Assembly (NCBI GenBank): GCA_004802705.1
Contig: SGPL01000622.1
Coordinates: 1 to 18,089 of the forward strand
DNA from: Bondarzewia mesenterica
Lineage: Eukaryota > Basidiomycota > Agaricomycetes > Russulales > Bondarzewiaceae
Direction: 5' to 3'
Length of the DNA: 18,089 nt
Shown here: piece after piece, positions 1 to 7,582 of the stretch
Layout of the letters: each line of letters opens with the position of its first letter
Numbering within the stretch: position 1 is the stretch's first letter
Notes under the pieces: model-generated
What the model was told of the DNA's origin: nothing
Seen by the model: the letters and a program-made list of their open reading frames with translations, nothing else
Database searches by the model: none
Translations under genes and position numbers: made by a program

Positions 1-1691
1 GCCGGCTTTTGACGAGCCTGATTCCACCGTCCCTATCCCACCAGACGATAAAAAGCCAGATGCAGAGTCGGTTAGCGCCGTCCCAGATCCCAAGTCGTCG
101 CCGGACACCCCAGCAGTCCCACCAGACGCGAACGACCAGGACGAGACAGGCACACTAGATCTTGACACCTCCGATTCGCAGTTTGTCGTGCCCTCTCCCG
201 TCCCCGAATCCGCCCAAGACGAATTCACCTCCTACGACGACAAGGCCGAACTCGCCAGCCTCCTCCCCGCCTACGGCTCCTCTTCCGCCACTGCCTGGCT
301 AGAGTTCGAACGTTACAAGATATGGCGCCCCACTGACGCCATCCCCGAGTCATCCTTTCGGCCCATGCAAGGCTATCTCCGCTCCGATCGCTTCGTTTTC
401 GCCTGGGGAAACCCTCTCGTCTCTGATTCCGCTGCACTCATTCCAACTGTGGCCGCGTTTTACCGGTGGTGCAAGGATCAAAGTCTTCGTCTCGTCTGGT
501 GCTGCGTCGATGGCCGGATGGAGAAAGTCCTTGGAGGCAAAGGAAGTCAGTTTGGCTTTAGCACCGTCAGCTGCATATCCGAAGACGTCGTTGATCCCAA
601 ACAGGTCGTCGATATCGTCGACTCTGCGGGAGGCGGTTCCACCATCAAGGATTTAAAGAAAAATTTGAGGCGTGCTGAGAGGGCTCATGTTGTCGTGCGC
701 GAAGTCAAGCACGGAGAGTGGACGGACGATCAGAAAAGAGCTGTCGAAGAGGGTATTCACGCATGGAAAAAGTCGCGGACAGGAATACAGATAGCGGCAG
801 TGAGTATAAACGCCTTTCCACCAACCGCCCAACACTGATGTGTGAATATCTTTCAGACCTCTTTCCATCCATGGACAGATTTCGAGAACAGACGCTACTG
901 GGTCGCTGAGAAAGACAACAACGTACGCTCATCCCCACTCCTTATCGATCGTATCTGACGTTATTCCCTTCAGATCGTCGGCATCCTCATCCTCACCCCC
1001 GTACACACATCCTCCTACGTCATCAAGAACGCCGTCTCCTTTCCATCTGCGCCGCGGGGAACCTCCGAGGATCTCATCTACAGCGCAATGCGCGACCTCT
1101 CACACCCCGATTCTCGGGGCCCTGAGGCTCAGAAAAAACAACAGCAATCGCCACACCACGACACGCCAATTCTGTTAGAGAAAGCCCACATGAACGGGTC
1201 CACTAGCGAGTCGTCCGCGCAAACGACTGGCGGATCGTCGTCGTCGTCGACGTCAACGTCCCTCGAAGCGGACCCGCGGCGCCGGTCGTCGTCGTCCGAC
1301 TCGTCCGAACGCGANCCTGTCCTCTCCCGCGAGNGGCGAAGAGGGTGGCAGGCGCATGACCGTCACGTTTGGCATCTCTGCCGCGGACACGGTCACCCCC
1401 GTCGACAATCTGAGCGGCTGGAAGATTAGGTGGTTGAGCAAGACATATAACAAGGTCGTTGGCGCCACGGGGCTTAACCGGCGTGGAGATTTTAGAGTGA
1501 GTCAGCATTCCCCCCTGTTTTTGTATCTCTTTTAATCACGGGTTCCGGCTTGGTTGACGGACTCGGGTTGACGTTGATGAATCCAGAACAAGTTTCACTC
1601 GGAGCATCTTCCGATGTACGTGTGTTATCCCCCCGACGATGGGTTCGGCCTCGACGGGATCAATGCGCTCATCAGGTGCTTGCGACACTGA
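1..1691 (+). CDS. DUF2156-domain protein, candidate tRNA-dependent aminoacyl transferase (5' end outside window)
   Basis: About 496 residues are visible and the reading frame is open from base 2, so the start lies upstream. Proposed exons are 2-799, 857-922, 974-1496 and 1587-1691, with introns starting GTGAGT, GTACGC and GTGAGT. The first ~70 residues are acidic, Pro/Ser-rich and probably disordered. A DUF2156/MprF C-terminal-like GNAT fold follows: a segment containing FERYKIWRP and FVFAWGNPL, then a basic helix DLKKNLRRAERA, then FHPW and YWVAEKDNNIVGIL. After a Ser-rich low-complexity insertion (about 1110-1330) the domain resumes with TFGISAADTVTP, GWKIRWLSKTY and GLNRRGDFR, and ends at HLPMYVCYPP...RCLRH. 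Known for the family: bacterial MprF moves an amino acid from aminoacyl-tRNA to lipid, and Aspergillus DUF2156 enzymes make ergosteryl-aspartate or ergosteryl-glycine. No tRNA-synthetase domain is visible in this part, so a free-standing enzyme is likely but unproven. The substrate is not inferable. Confidence 0.85.
1234..1303 (+). repeat. (TCG)n microsatellite coding for a serine-rich linker
   Basis: Runs of TCG/GTC occur at about 1234-1250 and again at about 1286-1300. They encode two serine tracts inside the low-complexity insertion of the DUF2156 protein. The repeat lies just upstream of the two N bases. Confidence 0.7.
1315..1334 (+). other. Two ambiguous bases and a reading-frame slip inside the DUF2156 gene
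   Basis: Bases 1315 and 1334 are N. Read straight through, the upstream frame of exon 3 runs past 1334 into a non-family sequence and stops near 1429. Dropping the N at 1334 joins the upstream frame to the frame that starts GGC at 1335, which encodes the conserved TFGISAADTVTP block and runs cleanly to the GTGAGT donor at 1497. The simplest reading is an extra uncertain base call in a GC-rich, TCG-repeat-rich stretch, not a real mutation. Confidence 0.8.
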
Positions 1692-2624
1692 AACGAAAGA
1701 CGCGATCTCATTCTCTCCCTCGCTCGATTTTCCCGTACTTATTTACTTAAACCGTCACGTCCGTCCATACCGATACACGCGTTTGTTGTGAGCAGACCGG
1801 AGACGTGTCTTTCCCTTACCCTCGTCCTCGTCAGTTTTTAACCCTACTCCACCATCCTAATTGTCCGTCCGCCCAGTCCGCGTCATCGCCTCGTCCTTTT
1901 CTCCTCTAACTATCTCTTCTTGGATATGTCGCGCGCGAGCGCGCTTGGACTGGACGGCGTGGTAGACTCCGTCACCATCAGTATTCATGTCGACGGTTCA
2001 TCTACATGAGCTTGTAGATTTGCGATGTGTTAAAGTAACTTCGGGTGGTTGTCGCTCCTGATATGTACTATGCTGTACTGTACGTACTGTAATACCTCTG
2101 ACCGTTCTCCCGTTGTATCTGTCGAATACCAACTCTCGCCGTATTGTATGTCCTGTATGTCTAAAACGTCGAAGAGCGAAATGCGTGCTTTTCTTTAGCC
2201 GTAGAATACGTACCGTCAAACGTAAGTGGCAAGTGTGAATCATTGACCTGATGACTTTTCGAGTGGTTTATCAAAGATATGACGGATCGATGCGCTGAAA
2301 TTTCAAAGTTCTGTCTTTCCTCATTGTCATTCTGATACATACTGTACATCCGTGAAAATATGTCAGAACTTTCTCAAGGATATGAACATAAAAAGGATAC
2401 TGTCAGCGCGCGCGGAACGGCAATTGGTTTGAAACCAGTGGGCCGCTACACAAACCCACGTTCTAAAAGGGAACACACGCGCTTGTCCCCCGTTCAATAG
2501 TACACGCCCAGACAGAATACTCGATTCAAGTATCAGATGCAAGGACATGTGACCGACGCGAGTGCACGACCCACTCCAACTGACCCAACCTAAACCCAAG
2601 AACAGGTCGTACATACTAGTACTG
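1692..2624. other. Intergenic region between convergent genes
   Basis: This holds the 3' flanks of the DUF2156 gene (+) and the DUF1769 gene (-). The DNA is mixed in composition, with a GTACT/TACTG-rich patch near 2060-2100. Small ORFs here have no coding character that I can recognise. The open minus frame running to 2363 is only the out-of-frame run-on of the DUF1769 last exon. Confidence 0.6.
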
Positions 2625-4165
2625 CTAATCCACGTCATCCGAGTGAGAATCCGATGGCTGCTGGTGGGGAGCACCTTCCACCTCGGCGTCCTCCGAGTCC
2701 GCGAGCTCAATCGACACGCACCAAAACACGCGGCCCCACGCGACCCCGCCCTCGTCACCGTCCTCGCCCTCGTGGCGGCGCTCACAGCAGACAAAGCGGA
2801 CGGGCTGGCCATCCCAGTAATGCATGAGTTCGAACGCGATGCGCCGGGCAGCCTGAGGGCGAGGCTGGGCGCGAATTCGAGGAATCCGTAGCAAAAATCG
2901 GTCGTTATGACGTCCTACACATCCCGAGTGTTTCGAAGAGTGCACGTGCGTGCGTGAGGAGGTGGGTGTGAGTCGTGGTCGAGATAACGCGTGAGTGAAA
3001 TACATTTCAGAGTCAGGATGCATTTTGGAGATGCGAAGAGGTTGAGGGGAGGGGAACTTACGTTGGGACCGAAGACGACTTGGCGCCGATGGTCCGCGTG
3101 CTTGAAGTACGCGCGGCGCTTATGTGCGCTTGTGAGTTCGCGAAGGAGGGATGAGAGGCAGTCCGGGTCTCGTCTCTTCATTTGCTTCTTCTTCTTCTTC
3201 TTCTGCTTCTTCACTTTCTTGTAATCGTCCGCCGGATTTCTGTCCATTAAATGTTCTTCAGTGGTCTCGTGTTTCTCGTCGGAGCGGGAGAACGTGCTCT
3301 GAAGGGAGGAAGCGGAACAGTATGCCTCTGGGTGTGATGCGGAGGCATAGGATGACGGAGGAGAGGAGGAGACAGCGGATGTGGAGGAAGGTGAAGAGTG
3401 GGAGTTCGATGATGACAGGGAAGACGATGACGAGGGAGAGGGTGAAGAGTAAGTGAGATACAGTTGCGAATTATCGTCTGTGAGGGAAGTCTTGGGCGGG
3501 AACTCTGGCCAATGATTTTGGTCGTTCGCGTTCGCGTCCGAAAGACGTACGTGCGCAAAGTGGGGCATCGTTGCTACCAGGGGGGAGAGTGCCCAAGGGG
3601 TTGCGGGGGATGCAAGGTCGTGTTCGAGGGTCGGATCAATAAAGCTAGGATAGTCGGTAAGTAATTTTTTTTTTGTAAAACACGGAATACGTGCATGGCA
3701 TGAGGGTGAGATAGTGGAAGGGAAGTAGATGGAGACATACTGCATGAATTTGAGAGCGGCACCTGAGCCCCAAGGCAACTTGAGCGGTCTATCGAACGTG
3801 TTGCCGAACAACACATCGTCCGCGGAACGCGGTTGCAAGAACCGGCCTGAAATAATTCGATACCAAGAAACACAAATTCCAGTGAGCAGTTTCCGCAACA
3901 ACACGTCCGATTCCGCTAACACTGATCAAGAACAGAGAGGAAGCACACCTTGCACCTGGATACTCCAGGTAATACCCTTGCGATCTTCCCTCTCAAAATA
4001 CTCGCTGTCCAGCACGTTACCCTGGGGGTCCGTCAGACCCTTGATGTATACAAGCACGCGTCCTTCAAAGGCGGAGGAGGAGATGGTGTGAGAGATGGAG
4101 GTGTTGGCGGTGATGGGTGTAAGGGAGGTGGGCGTCGGGCCTGCCAGGACGTGGAGGCGGGGCAT
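2625..4165 (-). CDS. DUF1769 / UPF0590 family protein
   Basis: Four exons are proposed on the minus strand: 4165-3949, 3846-3741, 3644-3062 and 2914-2625. The three introns (102, 96 and 147 nt) start GTGTGC, GTATGT and GTAAGT and end CAG, TAG and TAG; phases agree at each join. The product is about 398 aa once one missing base is allowed near 2841. Family landmarks in order: MPRLHVLAGPT at the N-terminus, FEGRVLVYIKGL, GITWSIQVQGRFL, ADDVLFGNTFDRPLKLPWGSGAALKFM, DPTLEHDL, PWALSPLVATMPHFAHVRL, WPEFPPKTSL, then YFKHADHRRQVVFGPNDV, ITTDFCYGFLEF, YWDGQPVRFVCCER and WGRVFWCV near the C-terminus. The family is widespread in fungi, including yeasts, and no biochemical function is known to me. The segment between the last two block groups is expanded by Ser-rich and Lys-rich low-complexity sequence. 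Confidence 0.87.
2838..2848 (-). other. Apparent one-base deletion in the last exon of the DUF1769 gene
   Basis: The exon opens in the frame giving ITTDFCYGFLEF...LALRLPG, but the conserved IAFELMHYWDGQPVRFVCCER block is in the next frame. No GT...AG intron fits between them. The last exon is 290 nt, one short of a multiple of three, so one missing base near 2841-2845 (GGCGC where GGCGGC would fit) restores both halves of the domain. It may be a sequencing error or a recent null allele. Confidence 0.75.
3178..3215 (-). repeat. CTT/AAG microsatellite encoding a poly-lysine run
   Basis: A near-perfect AAG run (read on the minus strand) encodes KKVKKQKKKKKKQMKRR within exon 3 of the DUF1769 gene. 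It could act as a nuclear or nucleolar targeting patch or be neutral expansion; the sequence alone does not decide. Confidence 0.7.
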
Positions 4166-5125
4166 GCCAGAATTACGCGGGAGATCTGAGTGGTAATTAT
4201 ACAGTTAATTTGAAGGATCTGGATGAATTCGTAGCGGGTCGTGAGATCTTGAGAGGTTGTTATGTCGATGCAATGACTGATTGAATTCGGCCAGTGCGGG
4301 TGAACTTTGATGCTACGGGAGCACCACAGATGGTTGCAGACAAGAAGTGGAGACAAGAAGAAGGGAGGGTAGGCCAGCTACCGGCGGGGGGAGGATCTGT
4401 ATGTATATGTCTCTGCCGCGGTGGTGCCCCCTTCCAAGTCGTTCGAGTCTGAGATGATGCTGAGGCAACCATTCACGGCACGAGCGCTTATGAACCATCA
4501 AGCGCTGGCCAATGACGTTTGTCCGTTCCAAAAATAACCCCCCTCCAGCACTGTCTCCCGCAGTCGCTGTGAGTGTCGTTCTCATGAATCAAAGGCTTCT
4601 AAACTGATCAAAAGGTATGAGCACCCCGCATGGGAACATCATAGATGTCGTTCCAAGACAGAAATGAACAGAGGAACGGGAGGTGAATAGTACAACGTTC
4701 GTCGTTAGCTGCAAGCAAGAGCGATTGGCTCGTCGTGCCATGTTGGGTTTTTAAACTCCGCTCAAATCTCATGTCCGCGAGTCGCCGTGCACCAAAAGCT
4801 CTCCATCCTCATGGAGAGGGACCAGGTTCGATTTGCTTTAGCTTTGGATCTTTTGGTAACTTAGACACTGTTCTTGAGATATCCAAAGGGTGGACGGCTC
4901 CTCGGCGTTGTCGTTTGGTATGTAGTCCACCTGCGCGGAGTTTATGGTTTTTCGGAGTTGCATTCCTACATACGAGTCCAACACGCCGTCTCCCACATTC
5001 CACGTCCCACACCTGTTCCAAACAGAAACAAGCTCGAAAATGAGCTGATTTATACATAACATATCAATGACGCAGAGACATCTCACCTTTCCCTGAGATA
5101 AAAAAGCAAAAAGCAAAGATCATGT
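4166..5125. other. Intergenic region: promoter of the DUF1769 gene and 3' flank of the next gene
   Basis: Both flanking genes run on the minus strand. The part nearest 4166 should carry the DUF1769 promoter and 5' UTR; I see no convincing TATA box. Several overlapping ORFs of 70-107 codons occur in both strands but lack start context, family motifs and splice-supported continuation. The longest protein-like one, minus 4838-5116, has no match I recognise. Confidence 0.5.
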
Positions 5126-5722
5126 TCAAGTGACTATGATCAGAAACTGTCGCAAAAGCGGGTTCGCCTTCGCCCTCTCCCTCGGGAAGACCTTTCCCGT
5201 TCGACGGATGTACTTGCTCAGGTCCTTGGCGGAGCTGAAGGTCTTGACGGTGTTGCCTGATATCTGGGAGTCGACGAGGTCGACGATGTTGACGTAGACG
5301 CCTTTGAGGAGCTGCGGGATACAACAATATGGTCAGTCATTCAACAGTCTACCGCACATGGAGTCTCGTGACAGCTGCTTGAATCGTAGAGGATATCATT
5401 GCGTCTCGGCAGAGAACCATTCCAGAAAAACAAATAAAATATGCGTATGACTGTGACAACTCACCCTTTTGCACTCCGTAATACTCCCCGGCGGCATACC
5501 GTCGATCACGACTCCCAATTGCCTACACAGGTCTTGCCAGGCCTGCAGACTAGACACATTCTCTCCAAAATACTTGTGAAACTCTTCGACGGCCGCCTCG
5601 CCAAAGAAATGCCTCCGCTCAGCCTTGTACGTCTTGCTGCGTCGCGTCCAGCCCTCCTGGAGTGCGAGGCGCCGGAACTCGCTGACGATGGACGCCGTCT
5701 CATCGCGGACGAAGGTCGTCAT
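5126..5722 (-). CDS. Conserved fungal protein of unknown function, 147 aa
   Basis: Two exons, 5722-5465 (86 codons) and 5311-5126 (61 codons plus stop), are joined in phase 0 across a 153-nt GTGAGT...CAG intron. Exon 1 starts MTTFVRDETASIVSEFRRLA and continues with EGWTRRSKTYKAERRHFF, EFHKYFGE, LQAWQDLCRQLGV and SITECKR. Exon 2 supplies LLKGVYVNIVDLVD, then FSSAKDLSKYIRRTGKVFPRERAK and a short hydrophobic tail. From memory this order (FxxLAxxxGW, WxxLCxxLG, xxCKxxLxxVxVNIVDLxD, basic region, FPxxxAK) is that of an uncharacterised family common in ascomycetes and basidiomycetes. It has no membrane segment or signal peptide and looks like a small soluble helical protein. The ATG is the first in frame and sits just downstream of a likely 5'-UTR intron. 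Confidence 0.8.
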
Positions 5723-5972
5723 ATCGAACTAGCACTTTTTTGGCCTTTGCTTGTGGGGGAGATGGGGTTGTTTAGGTTGAACCTGCAATCGCAGGGGAGG
5801 GAACATCAGCATGTATGTTCTACACGAGGCATGTCATATAGCCTTTAGCTTAGCTTTACCGGCCTTCATATACTTACATACATTGAACCTTCGCAAGCGC
5901 TCGAAGTTTGGCACGCCGACGAGATTCGCAAGTAGAACGGTACTTATCTTGCGAGAATGGGTCCTTTATATA
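5723..5972 (-). promoter_or_regulatory. Promoter and 5'-UTR intron of the 147-aa protein gene
   Basis: On the minus strand TATATAAAGG lies at 5972-5963, about 240 nt upstream of the ATG. A GTAAGT donor at 5877 (or GTATGT at 5881) and a GATTGCAG acceptor ending at 5783 would remove a 95-99 nt intron from the leader, leaving about 60 nt of untranslated sequence before the ATG. Confidence 0.5.
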
Positions 5973-6502
5973 CTTACCATGCTGCCTTGTCACGCACGTC
6001 TGAGTCGCGCTTCCGAGACCTTCTCTTCATATATTCCAGGCTTTCAGCGCCATACGCGCTCACAGTGCAGTAACTCACCGAGTTCAAACCCGAACACAGG
6101 CACTGGAAGCTGGAAACAGTAAGTATTGTACATGCACGTACGTGAGTCCTACCGTAGCATCATATTCGGTGCCAGACGTATACGAAGGAGGCGTTACGAA
6201 TCCGATGCCGGGATTGAGATGGACAATCTAGTTCAGTCGCGAAACCTCTGAATATGCCATGGATGCATGATTAGAAGGACAACGCACATCCATTACTCGA
6301 ACACATCGGCATAGCACTCAAGAAAAACAAAAAGTAACAACGAAAACATGCGATAACATAGCGATGTACAACTGCCCATGGGGCAAACTATGGTGTGTGC
6401 TATACAGGTAAAGTGCGCACTAAATAAGACTCGATAAGACTCGAGAGGCAGACGGATATCCAGCAAGTCGTAACCGATACGAACTACTTCCCGAAGTATG
6501 CA
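5973..6502. other. Intergenic region
   Basis: This lies between the TATA box of the 147-aa protein gene and the stop of the next minus-strand gene, so it is mainly 3' flank. It is mixed in composition with an A-rich patch at 6321-6350. I found no coding, RNA or repeat signal. Confidence 0.5.
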
Positions 6503-7439
6503 TCAAGTAAAGCTTGTCGCACCGAAATCGCCCTTCCCAGGGAGCAAATGCTCGACGAACACTCGCTGCCGCTTCTGGCCAGCACGGACCTTATCGACTC
6601 TCGTCTTGGAAGCACCAGCTTCCATCCACTTGTCAATGGGGAATTGATGTACAGGCGTGGGGGGCTCGAATCCGGAGGGATGACGGACAGACCCGTCGAC
6701 CTCGACGACTTCAAAAGGGACCTTCTCGGCGCGGGTGCGCAGCTGGGCATTAACGCCTTTGTAATCCTCCTCGCTGACGCGTTCGGCGACAGCGGCTGTC
6801 TGCTGTCTCAGGTCGTGATGGCGGCGGTCCGCCATGGGCTCGACGGCGACGCCTGGACTGGGCACGACGAAGCCCGACGGATGAATCACAGCGCCGTTCC
6901 CGGTCGCAAACTCTGTCGGGACCTTGCGCGGATCGCGTCTCGTGGAGGCTGCGATATCACCTGAGATCAACCCCGCGTTCAGTTCGTACATGAGCGAGCC
7001 CTCCATCTCCTTGCGCTCCTCGACGGCGTCGCGCTGTCTCTTGCGCTCGACGTAGTAAGGTGGGACGACGGAGTCGGGGTCAATGTCGTCTTTGGTGTGG
7101 CGAGAGGAGGCTGGCATGGACAGAGAAGAAGTGGTGTGCAGCTCCCGGCGCGCTGAAGGATATGATGATGGAATGCCGCGTGCAGAGGTGTGATGAGGGT
7201 GCGAACACGAGAGGGACGAAGATGAGGATTGGGTACAAGATTGTGTGTGCCCTATCATTGACCTATAAAATGAAGATGTTGAGCATAGAGAGCAGATGCA
7301 CGGTCGAAAATGCGTACGTCTTGAATCCAGCAAGACTGCCGAGTTCACTCTCGACATTATGAAGATTGTGCGTCGCGACTGTGCGAGCGGGAGACTTAGC
7401 TATTATGGAGGGGACGCGTTTTCCGAGATGTGCGAGCAT
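6503..7439 (-). CDS. Unrecognised, probably mitochondrial protein with duplicated HPSGF motif
   Basis: The favoured model has exon 7439-7318 and exon 7262-6503, joined in phase across a 55-nt GTACGC...TTATAG intron, giving 293 aa. The N-terminus MLAHLGKRVPSIIAK is basic and free of acidic residues, as in a presequence; a second presequence-like stretch, ARRELHTTSS, follows near residue 79. A charged helix (ERKRQRDAVEERKEME) comes next, then two copies of a 24-residue unit with KVPxE and HPSGF. The C-terminus is basic (KTRVDKVRAGQKRQR). There is no membrane segment. Without the intron the ORF could begin at an ATG at 7357 (284 aa), or translation could start at 7258. I do not recognise the family and assign no function; mitochondrial location is inferred from the N-terminus only. 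Confidence 0.7.
6653..6724 (-). repeat. Copy 2 of a 24-residue coding repeat
   Basis: This copy begins KVPFEV, has GSVRHPSGF in the middle and ends EPPTP. It lies 201 nt (67 codons) downstream of copy 1 in the same protein. Confidence 0.8.
6854..6925 (-). repeat. Copy 1 of a 24-residue coding repeat
   Basis: This copy begins KVPTEF, has GAVIHPSGF in the middle and ends VVPSP. It aligns without gaps to the copy at 6653-6724, sharing 13 of 24 residues: K, V, P, E, G, V, H, P, S, G, F and two prolines. Confidence 0.8.
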
Positions 7440-7582
7440 GGCTGAGAAACTAAGTGGGAGAAAAGATGCATGATGTGGGGTTCAAGCGGGGTATATATGG
7501 GCGATGGAAGGAATATTTGTCCATTTGTTTGTTCGTTGAATCGATGATGGTGGTGCGCTCGAAAAGGAAAGTACTTACGATG
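7440..7582 (-). promoter_or_regulatory. Possible leader intron of the HPSGF-repeat protein gene
   Basis: A GTAAGT donor begins at 7578 and a TTTCTCAG acceptor ends at 7442, two bases before the ATG at 7439. The 137-nt intron could lie in the 5' UTR. If an upstream ATG (MFLTRMQL frame) is used, splicing keeps the frame and adds 17 residues. A TATATACC on the minus strand near 7498-7491 lies inside this intron and may be chance. Confidence 0.45.

Noticed and set aside
2363..2812. 149-aa minus-strand ORF
   Set aside because: It is the DUF1769 last exon read past the apparent deletion in the wrong frame; the conserved WDGQPVRFVCCER block lies in another frame.
4838..5116. 93-codon minus-strand ORF between two genes
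   Set aside because: It has no family motif, overlaps the 3' flank of the 147-aa protein gene, and the neighbouring frames are equally open.
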